Assembly (NCBI GenBank): GCA_930367215.1
Contig: OV884056.1
Location: 236,087,127 to 236,151,126, forward strand
DNA length: 64,000 nucleotides
Direction: 5' to 3'
DNA from: Pollenia angustigena
Taxonomy: Eukaryota; Arthropoda; Insecta; Diptera; Polleniidae
Shown: piece after piece, positions 49,243 through 59,368 of the stretch
Position numbering within the stretch: position 1 is the first letter of the stretch
Layout of the letters: every line of letters starts with the position of its first letter
Program-made: the position numbers and the translations under genes
Notes under the pieces: model-generated
Databases searched by the model: none
What the model saw: the letters and a program-made list of their open reading frames with translations, nothing else
Told to the model about the DNA's origin: nothing

Positions 49243-49628
49243 ATTAACGGATCTAGCCCTTAAAACTCGACTTATAGGAGGAACTACTGACATACATTTT
49301 CTATTCCCTAGCAAAAATAAAGTGAGAAAATCTAAGGGAAACGTGAACAAATTACGGGGGGAAAAACTTTTTACGATAAGGGAAATTTATTCCAGTGAAC
49401 ATTTTTTCAAGTTATTATTCTCCTTTGAATTACCTTTTTTTCGTGGCAGTTTTTCATGATCGCAAATATGTAAAAAGGGGAAAAATTACAAGGGAAAAAT
49501 TATTTACGATAGGGGTGATTGTTAATTTAAAAAGAGAATGTAATTCAGGATTATTCAATGTATTTTTGAAAAGGGGACCCAAAAAAAACTCTCTTACCCT
49601 CTATATTTATACCCTTCACCGAAGGTAA

Positions 49629-50764
49629 ATATGGGCAGTTCCAGCGAAAAGTCTACTTTTTGTAGCATAACGCCAGAAGTAATTGTTTCTCAAAAAATTT
49701 TATATGTATAGTTTACTTTTTTATATTTAGGAGTAAAGCGCTACATTAAGTAACAAAAGGAATAATGGTTGAACAACATGGTCCTAAAATACAACCTTAT
49801 TTGCTGAAAATGCCCATATGTACCTTAAAAAAAGAAAGATTTTTAAATTTTATAACTTGAAAAATAAATCTATATAAGTCCAAAGCTTACTAAAAAAGGT
49901 TTTATACAAAACGTATTGCTCAATTCGCAGTCTTGTTCAGTTTTGTAATGCAATTCAAAATCCACTGCCGTTTTTTTAACATAACGCCAGCGCACATTTT
50001 TGCTTATACAGTACTTTTCGTTTATAGTCACAACGCTTATAGTCACATTAGCGATGTAGTCCATTTTTTCTGTTTATTTTGCCGCTATAAGTTAATTTAA
50101 TATGAAGTATTAACGTTATAGTCCATTTAGCGATATAAGCACATTTGCCATATATGCCATTTATCAACAGTAGTCAAAGGGAAAAAGTAAAGAAAATTAA
50201 TAGCGTTATAATCACATTAGCAAAATTTACTAAATTCTTTTTAGTTTTCGAATCAAAAATCCATCCAAAGAAAGAATGAATTAAATCATTTAATTTTTGT
50301 CATCAACTCTCTACTCGTTAAAAATAAGTTTTTGCCGTTGGTATCAGTTATGAAATAACTTGTTATTATTTTAACTATTTTTTATACAACATGCAAATCT
50401 TTTGTTAAACCATAAGCCTGATATCGGTGTAATTTATATGCATTTTTAATTTCCTTTATTCACATAACTTGATTATATTCGAATTCAGTTATATGCGTCA
50501 TAGTGGCATATATGTGAATTAGCCTTATAGTCACATTAGCGATATAGTCCACGTTATGGTTGCAACGAAAGGATGTGACTATAAGCGAAAAGTACTGTAT
50601 CTGCAAATCCTTAGCGTCAATTGCTGCAATTTTTGTTCTGAATATAGTGCTACTTCATTACTTTGTATATATAAAACCCTTTTTACAAATTTGACTTCCT
50701 TATTTAATTTTTTTACATTTTGTGGTACAAATATCACGACACGTCAAAATGGAAATGCCCATAT
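49629..50764. mobile_element. ATATGGGCA-ended element, copy 2
   Basis: Reverse complement of 24799-25788, with ends ATATGGGCAGTTCC and GGAAATGCCCATAT. It carries a different pogo-like insertion (50009-50597) from copy 1, and each copy is the empty site for the other's insertion. Noncoding. Confidence 0.7.
50009..50597. mobile_element. Pogo-like element 5 (TA target site)
   Basis: CAGTACTTTTCGTTTATAGT and the complement ACTATAAGCGAAAAGTACTG are flanked by TA. CTTATAGTCACATTAGCGAT is repeated near both ends. The corresponding site in copy 1 (about 24908) reads GCAGATATAAAC, without the insert. The terminal bases match pogo-like element 1. Confidence 0.85.
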
Positions 50765-51313
50765 TGATCCTAGACCCTGTTTATTCCGGATCCTTATGAG
50801 AAGATAAGTTAAAATCAAGATACCCCGAAGACCCAAGATATGATGGGCACTCGGTAGTTATATATTTATGTATGTCCCATATAGTCCAGAATTGTTTTCT
50901 ACACACACAAAAAAAGACTGTAATCCCAAAAGAAATTGATTTTGATTCAAATAGAATTCACCTTCGGATTGTGCCCAACAATATTTTGACCCCTTTGCGC
51001 GAAATTATCGTATGTTACAAAAACCAAATTTTACAGGACAGCCATTTTTCTACTTTTCTCTGCGTTCGCTTGCAATATCAAAATGAAAATATACATTCAA
51101 CTTTTGGAGCAACGAAGTGGAATTCGCCTACAATATTTTGTCAGGTGACGTCTCTTTGAATGAAGAACAAGATTACATCAAAAACTCAATTTCAAAAAAG
51201 TCTGTTTGTTTTGTCCCAAAGTGTAAATTCATTGTTCAAATACAAATTTTTTTACGACAACAGTAAAATTATTTGATTCAAAAAATAAATATTTTATGGC
51301 AACAAAAATTAAT

Positions 51314-51720
51314 TAGTATTGTGGTTATTTTGTTGAACTATTTATGGTTATTAATCCAAATTTTTAATATTTTTAATTAGGCTTAAGTTCATGAAAAAAA
51401 CAGAAGTAAAGGAAAAAACATGTAAAATCAATTAAAGTGGATAATCATTCAGGAAAGCAAATTTCGATCTACCAAATGTTAAAATACAATTTGGTTTAAG
51501 GATTGATGTTTGACTAGTGACGTCAGCAGTCGTCGATGGCTGCGAGTGTAAGACGGCAAATCCATCTGAGGAGATCGAGTGGTTGCGATCGAAACATGTC
51601 ATGGTAACCTGCCGGCCAGGGTTCGAGCCCGAGCCACGTCAAGAATGAAAGATTATCAATAACAATTTTAATTAATTTTCATGTTGTAAAATTCCTTTCT
51701 TCACAAAAATTGTTTTTTCC
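51314..51720 (+). repeat. Family B repeat with pol III-like boxes, uninterrupted core
   Basis: This copy reads through both sites that are interrupted at 15.8-17.8 kb. It contains the A-box-like ATCGAGTGGTTGCG (about 51573), the B box GGTTCGAGCCC (51620-51630) and the AT-rich tail. A TGACGTCAGCA motif lies at about 51519. The right end is cut near 51710. Confidence 0.6.
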
Positions 51721-52070
51721 TGCAAATGCAAATCATTTACGTCAACAGCCATTTTCAATGTGCTGTTATTTCAGAGGAAAACCTTTAACGACAAAAGTTA
51801 TTTTAGTTACAACAAATAATTTTGCTGCTAAAAAAAACTTCAAATACCTTCATGTTGTTGCGGTAAAAAAAAATATTGTTGGAAACTTTCTTGCGACAAA
51901 AGGTTTTTATTTATCGTCAAATGCTCAAATTATTTGGCATCACAATATTTTTTTTTTTTTTTTGTGTATTGAAATTCTGTGTGATCCCATAAACCCCTTG
52001 TTGTTGTTATTTTTTTTTTTTTTTGGCAAGAGCCAAAACTTCTTAATTACGTACAAGCATCTTGGTTATC

Positions 52071-52758
52071 AATCACCCCTATCGTGTATAATTTATCCCT
52101 CGAAATTTTTCCCCTTTTCACATATTTGCGATCATGAACAACTCCCATGAAAAAATGTAATTCAAAGAAGAATAATAACGTGAACAAATTTTCACGGGAA
52201 TAAAATTCCCCTTATCGTGAAAAATTTTTTCCCTCGGAATTTGTTCACATTTCCCTTAGATTTTCTCACTTTATTTTTGCTAGGGAACAGAACATGTATG
52301 TAAGTAGTTCCTCCTATAAATCAAATATTAAGTGTCAATAAAGTTAATGACAATCAAACCGATATATTGCTCAACAAAATGCAAAACAATAGGTCGATTG
52401 CCTGCGGATTTTTGAAGCTTTCGATAGACTTGGTGGCAGAATTTTGGAAAATATTTTACAACATAAAATTTAAAAAGTGCTCAAAACTAACATTGTAATC
52501 AAGCTATCCCTCCAATACCAAATATTTTGCTTTATTATTTAAACTTTTCTTCAAACTATATAATTGTATATTTTTGAACAAAATTTTCATTGATTTTTAA
52601 TGTTTTTTTTTTTATATTTCTTCTTTATTTTACATTCACTGCAACTGATAGCATGAAAAATTTTTCACATGAGATTCACGATTGTTTTCTTCCCTTCGAG
52701 GGGAATGAAAATTTTATGGGAACAAAAATTCCACTTGTTATTCACGATAGGGGTGAAT
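52071..52758. mobile_element. ATTCACCCCTATCGTG element, copy 2
   Basis: AATCACCCCTATCGTG and the complement CACGATAGGGGTGAAT bound 690 bp. It is the opposite orientation of 48175-49520 and uninterrupted. Motifs such as CCCTTATCGTGAAAAAT repeat subterminally. Noncoding. Confidence 0.7.
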
Positions 52759-52870
52759 ATATGTACACAGCATCCGACAAAATGTTTAGACAAGTAGTCG
52801 TGGCAAAAAATAGATTTATTTCTATCTAAAGAATGGTATTTAAATAACTTTCTGTTATTATCGCACCATG

Positions 52871-52912
52871 GTGAAGGGTATATAAGATTCGGCATAGCCG
52901 AATATAGCACTC
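52871..52912 (+). repeat. Terminal hairpin of a dispersed element
   Basis: GGTGAAGGGTATATAAGATT leads into a small stem, ATTCGGCATAGCCGAAT. Related but degenerate ends occur at about 33650. It may be the 3' tip of a rolling-circle or retroelement. Confidence 0.35.
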
Positions 52913-53071
52913 TTATTTGTTTTAACTTTTGCTGTTGTTACTCATATTTATTTCGCATACATTATTGTTGTCAAAGTATTTTTATTTTTTGTTTGTGTTT
53001 GTGTTTCTGTTTTGTTTTTTTTTTTTTTTTTTTTGTTTAATTAATTTTTGTGCTGTTTACTATTTTTAAAA

Positions 53072-53082
53072 TGCTGAGTCAT
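53072..53082 (+). promoter_or_regulatory. NF-E2/antioxidant-response-type site
   Basis: TGCTGAGTCAT is a perfect NF-E2 consensus. Its complement ATGACTCAGCA contains the antioxidant-response core TGACNNNGC bound by CNC-small Maf heterodimers. It lies in a repeat-poor stretch of the cnc intron, 2.2 kb before the exon that encodes the short isoform. I know of no other copy of this 11-mer in the window. Function is inferred. Confidence 0.5.
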
Positions 53083-53205
53083 TCTTTTTATTCCTTTTGC
53101 AAAAAAACTTTTCGAATCGTTTCTTTTCTTTTTAAAACTTTGTAGTGAATAAAAGTGAATTTTTGAACCAAAAAATAAAATCGTAGATATTATCAACAAG
53201 TTGCT
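53081..53205 (+). promoter_or_regulatory. cnc: Candidate start and leader exon of the CncA-type transcript
   Basis: TCATTC at 53079-53084 fits the arthropod initiator. About 125 bp later GCT|GTAAGTTT is a strong donor (53206). Splicing to the acceptor at 55273 would place the ATG at 55284 eleven bases into the second exon and give a 534-residue protein. There is no TATA box at the expected distance. The initiator overlaps the NF-E2 site, so the real start could lie elsewhere nearby. Confidence 0.3.
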
Positions 53206-53340
53206 GTAAGTTTAAGAAAATAGAAAAAAGTACTTTTTACATACTGACATAGATATGTATGTAGCTATTAAAGTATGTACATATGTAAACGAATTTAAAA
53301 AATAATGTCATTTATAGAGTGCATAAATTAACTAAAAAAA

Positions 53341-53663
53341 CTGCCAGCCACACGATCAAGTCTTTCTTGATAGTCTTTTACATAAACTGTTTGTCAAAAT
53401 TCTCAAAAATTGCAATCTGTGGCGTAGGCTGAACGCAATTTTTAACCAATTTACTTTCAAGATGTCATCAAGAAAACAATTTATAAAGACAAACTTGTAA
53501 TCAGCTGTTCAATTTTACGTTAAATTGCTGCTAAACAAATGGAAAGGTGAAATTGAAAGCAATCTCGTGGTCAATTTAAAAAGTGTGAGTGTGTTATTAA
53601 AAAAGTGAGAGTGTATTGGAAATTGATAGGAATTGAAAGGCAAAACTTGATAGTGTTGCCTCC
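53341..53663. repeat. Possible MITE
   Basis: CAGCCACACGATCAAGT at the left and the complement of ACTTGATAGTGTTGCC at the right are weakly inverted. Inside are repeated AAAAGTGTGAGTGTGTT motifs. Borderline. Confidence 0.25.
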
Positions 53664-54330
53664 AACTTAGGCTTGATTTTTTTTTTTTTTGCCAAAGTGA
53701 GTTTTAATCAGACCTATGATGAAAAAAAAATGGTGGCATTACTACGCCAGGTTTCGATTTTTCGGTCTTGTATTGTTTGTGCAATCTTTTGTCAAAGTTT
53801 CGTTTATGTTTACAAAAGTTCCACGTTTTGTGGTGTGATTAGTGTATTTTATTAAAATTTTTGATAATTTTAATTAACACAAAATAAGATATTGGCCATA
53901 ATCAAAGCAACAGCTCATATGAAATTACATATGTATTTTAAAACGGTTTTCTTCTCGTGAAGCGTTAAGTATATTATTATTTAAACGGACTTTTAAAGTT
54001 TGATACGAAAAATTAAGTTGTAGGTATTAAAGCGTAAAAATAAAAACAGTGCTCAGTTATTAAAAGCGACAAAAAATCTCTAAACTGCAAAATAATAATT
54101 TAGAAAAAAACCAAAATAAATTTCACGATTTAATAAGATTATAACTCAAAATTATGACCACAATTATTGTAAATTGTGATTAATTAAATGATTGTATATT
54201 GTGATTAATAAAAAATACATAGAAAAAAATAAGAAACATTAAATGAGCATTTGCAATAAACAGCCATAATTCAAAAAGATTTAAATAAAACGGTTAAAAC
54301 AAGAAATTCTGAAAATGGTAATATTATGTA

Positions 54331-54614
54331 AGTCCCAATTTACATTATACGATTTTTGTCGTTGCGATTATTGTCGTTTCTTCTTTGAAGTCGGTCTGAT
54401 ATTTACATTGTACGATTTTTGTCGTTAAAACTTTTTCTGTGCAACCGAACTTCAATACATTTTTCGTCAAATGAGAGCATAATGAGAGTACGAATGAGCG
54501 AACAAAATGAATCGAAGAGTACACTCGCTTGTGTACCCCTTTTAATTCCTCTCTCCCCTCTCGCCTATAAGGTAAGAATCGCAACGACAAAAATCGTATA
54601 ATGTAAAAGCAGAC
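54331..54614. mobile_element. MITE with TTTACATTATACGATTTTTG ends
   Basis: The inverted ends of about 31 bp (ATTATACGATTTTTGTCGTT and complement) are perfect over most of their length. A third copy of the motif (TTGTACGATTTTTGTCGTT) lies at 54408-54426. Noncoding. Confidence 0.75.
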
Positions 54615-54749
54615 TAAGCATACATATTTGATGACCAAACATACTATAATTGAAATTTAAGTTAAGAATTTAAATTATATACTTCAATGTGCTAAGTCAA
54701 AATGTGTTTAGAAGTCTAATATATTTATAAAAACATATGAATGTATGTA

Positions 54750-55128
54750 CAGTCCCTGCAAATAATATTGGACTACCTGATCCATTTTGATAAAATGGAC
54801 TACTCCATGGACTGGTACAACGTAACGCAAGCATGGACCATATCATTATTAAAAAGTGTTTGTAGTGAGACGATATGTCTTCGTTGTTTAACAACATGCT
54901 TTCGTTTTTAAACGACTTCAAAACTTATCCTCTTAAGTATACCATGGAGTAGTTTTAAAACTACTCCTTTTTAGTCCAAAGCTGGGTTATATGATCCTGC
55001 CCTAGGACATCGTAATGTTAAATAGACCATGTTTTTCCATACGTCTGGGTTACTTCTGGACCAGTTCTAGTCCCTTGTAGGCTACACTTTACACGCGTGT
55101 TTGGATTGGTCCTATTATTTGCAGGGTA
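54750..55128 (+). mobile_element. TACCCTGCAAATA element, second copy
   Basis: It runs from CAGTCCCTGCAAATAATATT to CTATTATTTGCAGGGTA. It is collinear with 60504-60881 and inverted relative to 48334-49242. It ends 145 bp before the cnc acceptor at 55273, so it is very close to functional splicing sequence. No gene. Confidence 0.8.
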
Positions 55129-55272
55129 TCTAACACGCAAAAAAATCTACAACTTTTTATCAACTATAAAAATAAACGTAATCAAATTATAATTAAATAT
55201 TATTTCAGCTGTAGCTTATGAAGATAATGAATGAGTTTAAATTAGTTCCATTCTTTTTCTTTTGTTTATTAG

Positions 55273-56477
55273 GTTTTTGCCGTATGGTGGATGTTAACAA
55301 CAGCACTAGCAATAATTCTTCGGTTTTGGGCATTTCAACTGGTCATGCTAACCCTGCTAGTGGCTCAGCAACCGGTTCGAGTAGTGGCATATCTATGAGT
55401 GCCTCTAATGTGGCTGCCGCTGGTGGTGCGGCTGGTATGACCAACGATTTAATGAATTCAGCAGGTGCTCAAGGTGGCACTGATCGTTTGGATGCATCTA
55501 GCGATAGTGCTGTTAGTTCGATGGGTTCAGAACGTGTACCCTCCTTGTCAGATGGTGAGTGGGGTGAAGGTAGTGATTCTGCTCAAGATTATCATCAAGG
55601 CAAATATGGTGGTCCCTATGACTACAGCTACAATAACACAGCCGGCAACAACCGCTTAAATGATGGCTCACGTCAGCCACCAGTGGCTCAAAAGAAACAT
55701 CATATGTTTGGCAAACGTTTTCTTAATGAACAACCTGGCGTGAATACAGCGAATGGCAACAGTCCCACTAACCCAGCTAATAATGTCCTTAATGGACCTG
55801 CTCATTCAATCAAGTACGAATATGAAGCTTATCCCCCAGTAGCTGGTCTACATGAAAATATGGGCAATAGCTTAGAAGGTAGTGCCATGGGTGGTCCTAT
55901 ATTAAGCAAAGAACATCATGCCTATGGTGGTGCCTACTCGCTAGACTTCTCGGTGCGTACGCCCCGTACTACCCACGAAATTGTGCAACATAATCATACA
56001 TATACTCTGCCTCAGGGCACGGGATCCCTTCCTCGACCCCAGCAACGTGACAAGAAAACCTCTACTTCATCCTCATCTACCAAATCGTCCAAATCTGCTC
56101 ATAATAGTAGTGGTAGTGGCGGTGAGGAAGATAATTATATGACACGAGATGAGAAGAGGGCACGCGCCATGAACATTCCAATACTGGTAACAGATATTAT
56201 TAATCTACCCATGGATGAGTTCAATGAACGCTTATCAAAGTATGATTTAAGTGAAAATCAATTGTCATTGATACGTGACATACGTCGTCGTGGCAAGAAT
56301 AAGGTGGCTGCCCAGAATTGTCGCAAGCGAAAATTAGATCAAATTTTATCGTTAGAAGATGAAGTGAAACAGGTGCGTCGTCGCAAGGAGGACTTGCAAG
56401 CACAGCATGAACGTTTGTTCAGCGAACGTAAAAGGGTGTCAAATAAGTTTGGAGCTTTACACCGACACATTTTTCAA
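55273..56477 (+). CDS. cnc: cap-n-collar exon with CNC-bZIP domain; CncA-type start
   Basis: Joins the previous exon as S-F-C-R-M-V-D after TTTATTAG. The ATG at 55284 ([11 protein letters not shown]) is the likely start of the short isoform. An Asn/Ser/Gly-rich region leads to [20 protein letters not shown], a Ser-rich acidic conserved block. A long spacer follows, then the CNC domain ([39 protein letters not shown]) and the DNA-binding basic region [20 protein letters not shown], followed by a leucine-zipper heptad region. The protein heterodimerises with small Maf and binds antioxidant-response sites in the nucleus. The donor is CAA|GTAAGT. An in-frame upstream ATG (55218) lies in the intron's pyrimidine tract and is probably not used. 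Confidence 0.97.
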
Positions 56478-56855
56478 GTAAGTTAATAGAAAATCTTTCC
56501 ATTTGTTAATAAGGTGGAAATCAATATATACACAGCATGGGTCGTGCATCAAGTATTTCTTGTATTTTAATTTACTATTTAACTGTAAGAAACGCTGAAA
56601 TCTATCAATGTACTTCAGTATTTCCAATTGTCTAAAGACAGCATGAGAGATCAATTGAAGTTTTTGTTAAATTTGAGCAGACTTCTGTTAAACAAATTTT
56701 TAATTACAGCCTGTTCATCTGTTTCCATACGAAAACTTCTTTCGCTTAACTTACATTTATAACAAAAACAAATTACAAATAAGCATAAAACTAAGAATTT
56801 TAATTTTAAAAACTCAAAACGAAATTTAACCTTTTTTCTTTTTACCTTCTGTTAG

Positions 56856-57266
56856 TACTTGCGTGACCCAGAGGGCAATCCTTGCTTACCATCCGAATAT
56901 AGTTTGCAACAAGCTGCTGACGGTTCCATTTATCTGCTGCCTCGCGAAGCCACCAATAAAAATGACACCTCAAACGGTGTTTTGCAACATGGCAGCACAG
57001 CAAACGGTAGCTCTCAACCAGCACATCGTCAGCAAATGTCACAACCACATTCAAACTCCCAAGTTGGCCATCATCATCACCTTTTGCAGCAACAGGCTAC
57101 AACAGCAGCTACCGCTGCTGCCGGTACATTGGCTCACAGTAATGTACCAACGCATCATCATCCACAGCAGACACAACCGCATATGCATCAACCAGGACAA
57201 GCCACACATCCTCATCATACGCAAACACAACATAATGCAGGATCAGCGCATCAACAAAAAGATTGA
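56856..57266 (+). CDS. cnc: cap-n-collar last exon with Neh3-like tail
   Basis: After CTTCTGTTAG the exon continues the zipper with YLRDPEGNPCLPSEYSLQQA, then ADGSIYLLPRE. This corresponds to the C-terminal Neh3 region of vertebrate Nrf factors, implicated in transactivation. The rest is Gln/His/Ala/Thr-rich (LLQQQ, HHHH, poly-Ala patch) and ends HQQKD-TGA. The total is 708 residues from 23505 or 534 from 55284. The 378-bp intron before it has no repeats. The stop is unusual in that the frame stays open beyond it; see 57267-57473. Confidence 0.95.
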   Translation, partial: YLRDPEGNPCLPSEYSLQQAADGSIYLLPREATNKNDTSNGVLQHGSTANGSSQPAHRQQMSQPHSNSQVGHHHHLLQQQATTAATAAAGTLAHSNVPTHHHPQQTQPHMHQPGQATHPHHTQTQHNAGSAHQQKD

Positions 57267-57473
57267 AATTTATTGTGGCAACACTATGCAGCGCATTGGT
57301 TTCAAATTCATCAACATCATCATCACCACCAACAAACCTCTAGTACTCATGCTATAGTGCATCAACATTCTCGTCACAATCATCCATTATCATCATCCCA
57401 TCGCTATCATCAGTCTTCGACAGTAACACAACGTTTATATCATCATGGGCATTACGAGTCTTCTTACTATTGA
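57267..57473 (+). other. cnc: In-frame open extension after the cnc stop (readthrough candidate)
   Basis: 68 sense codons in the cnc frame follow the TGA, starting NLLWQHYAAHWFQIHQ, with His/Gln/Ser-rich sequence like the preceding exon, and ending GHYESSYY-TGA. His codons alternate CAT and CAC, and the base composition stays coding-like until the second TGA and then drops to AT-rich. This fits stop-codon readthrough, which is common among long insect regulatory genes. The context is TGA-A, not the leakiest TGA-C. Alternatives are a recent nonsense change or a sequence error. Confidence 0.5.
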
Positions 57474-59300
57474 ACATTTGTATTCAGGAGTTTTTTGATC
57501 TTTATTATTTTTCTTTTATATTTCTTAATTGCTTAAGTAGGGCCGGGCCGTAAAAAGTGGGTGGGTAAACAAATATTTTACACATAATTTAGATTTCTGC
57601 ACCAAACAAATTATTAAAAACAACTCCAAAAACAACTGCTAGAAAAGATTTTTAAAAAAACTTTTTTTAATATTTCAACCATTTTAGCTTGGTTTTTATT
57701 TCGTTTTGGTTTCAAATGTGATTTTTCTTTTTTAATTGTTAAAAAAATATAAATAATTTATATTAAGGTTTTTTTATTAATTTCTGGATTTTTTTTTATA
57801 AGTTCTTTAAAAGAGAATAAACAGTGAATTTTATATAGAAACGATAGTAGATTTCAGTTTCTTTCAACTTTTTTAAGGATACAATTTCAAAAAGAAAATA
57901 CATATAAAAAGTTTTGTAATATCTTCGAAATTACATTTTTCTTGTTTCAAAACTTTGCTTAAAATTTTATGAATTTGTGATAAATTTAAAAAAAAAATAA
58001 TGACTGCCTGTTCAAAAATTTCAAACGTAAACGTTCATACAGAATTTTATATGAAAAATATTTTTAAAACTAAGCCCCGTTTTCACAACTTACCGATAGC
58101 TAAAGACAGGATTTTATCGGCCGTATAAAAATTGTTCCACTTTAACAACTACTCTTTAACCTGCCAGTGAGGATGGACCTTAATTTACTTTATCGCTCAC
58201 TTTAGGTTTAATTAAAGTTTTAATAATGGAACACTTTTTATAAGGCTGCTTAAAGTCTACTTTTAGCTATCGGTAAGTTGTGAAAATGGGCCTTAATGTT
58301 TTTCATAGAAATTTTCTATGCAAACGATAACATTCGCAATTGTTGAACAGGCAGTAAACTTTGCTTGTCGAAAATCAAACGAACATTTAATATACTACAC
58401 ACATAACAAACTTCTAAAAAATGACTATGCACAATTATAAATAAAATAAAATGATAACTCTTTCCTTTTGCAAACTCTAACACTTCCTTTCTAAGGAACC
58501 CCCTCTCTTTCTTAAAACAAGTGAAGTTGTTTAGAAGTTTAACTATTATTTAGTTTATAAACATTATAAATTTTAAACTATCATTAAAAATGTAATTAGG
58601 TCGCCACTAAGTTAAAACAAAAAAAAACTGTTAATATTTTAATTCACTTACAAGTTTTTAATTATTTAAAAAAAATACATAAAGAAAAACAAAATAAAAA
58701 AAATTAAATGTTAAAGTAACTGCTTGTTGTAAAAGCTTGTTTTTCTTGTTTAATATACATATTGAATTTTTCTTCTTTTGTTAATTTTCTTTACTATTAC
58801 TTTTTCTACAATTTAAATTATTTTATTTAGTTTCTTCTATAAATATTCATAAACAATTATTAATAAGACAAAAAAATATTTTTGCTTGTAAATTTTAAGG
58901 CTTATTAAAAAAAAAACAGAAAATAAAAATTACCATAATTTTTAAGCATTTACTTTTACTATATACATAAAAAAATGTATTTACCATATTAAAAATTAAT
59001 GATATGAATGAAGTATTTTTAAAAGCAATATAATTTGACTTATAAAAATACTTTTTATATGAGTCACTTTATATTAAAGAATATTAAAATTTCTTTGTAA
59101 ATATTAATTTTAAAACATATAATTACAAAAAAAAAAAAAAAATAGTTAAAAATACTAATTGTTTTAGTAGTTAAGACGTGAAGAAAATAAAATATAAATT
59201 ACTATTACGTACTTTACATAAATGTATAATAATAAAAAAATTCACAAAAAACCAAAAAAATAACAAATGTGTTTGAATAAGTATGCATGTAGAACATTTT
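57474..59300 (+). other. cnc: Probable cnc 3' UTR
   Basis: AT-rich sequence directly after cnc. AATAAA signals occur at 57816 and 58440, and further AT-rich hexamers near 59190, so several poly(A) sites are possible. It contains a MITE at 58071-58295. No other gene. The true transcript end cannot be fixed from sequence alone. Confidence 0.5.
58071..58295. mobile_element. Foldback MITE in the cnc 3' UTR region
   Basis: TTTTCACAACTTACCGATAG (58079 onward) and CTATCGGTAAGTTGTGAAAA (to 58286) are perfect inverted ends, with outer TAAGCCCC/GGGCCTTA. TA flanks both sides. If the distal poly(A) site is used, this hairpin is in the mature cnc mRNA. Confidence 0.75.
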
Positions 59301-59368
59301 TTTTATCCACCTTGTTAACATGTGTTAAAACCAAATTGAATATTTTGGACTATTGGGTTATCCTAAAT

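Larger units (their letters stand above)
48175..49520. mobile_element. ATTCACCCCTATCGTG element, copy 1 (outer layer)
   Basis: ATTCACCCCTATCGTGAATA at the left and the complement ACGATAGGGGTGATT at the right bound it. It matches the reverse complement of 52071-52758 in both flanks, but contains an extra 0.9-kb insert (48334-49242) absent from that copy. Noncoding. Confidence 0.7.
24095..55272 (+). other. cnc: Giant cnc intron
   Basis: This 31,178-bp intron runs from GTAAGT to TTTATTAG and separates the shared N-terminal exons from the exon encoding the CNC-bZIP region. It is filled with nested DNA transposons, a Helitron, SINE-like repeats and microsatellites. Stretches with nothing recognisable include about 28700-29195, 31200-32340, 37000-38540 (apart from ATGT microsatellites at 37640-37672 and 38450-38470), 39690-40180 and 45450-46390. 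A candidate internal promoter lies at 53072-53205. Confidence 0.85.

Noticed and set aside
55218..55283. Upstream in-frame ATG giving a signal-peptide-like N-terminus ([11 protein letters not shown]) on the short Cnc protein
   Set aside because: The hydrophobic run is the translation of the pyrimidine tract and AG of the splice acceptor at 55272, and the exon phase fits the upstream cnc exon exactly.
56863..57357. Long alternative frame over the last cnc exon
   Set aside because: Plus-one-frame shadow of CAT/CAA-rich coding sequence; the cnc frame carries the conserved motifs.
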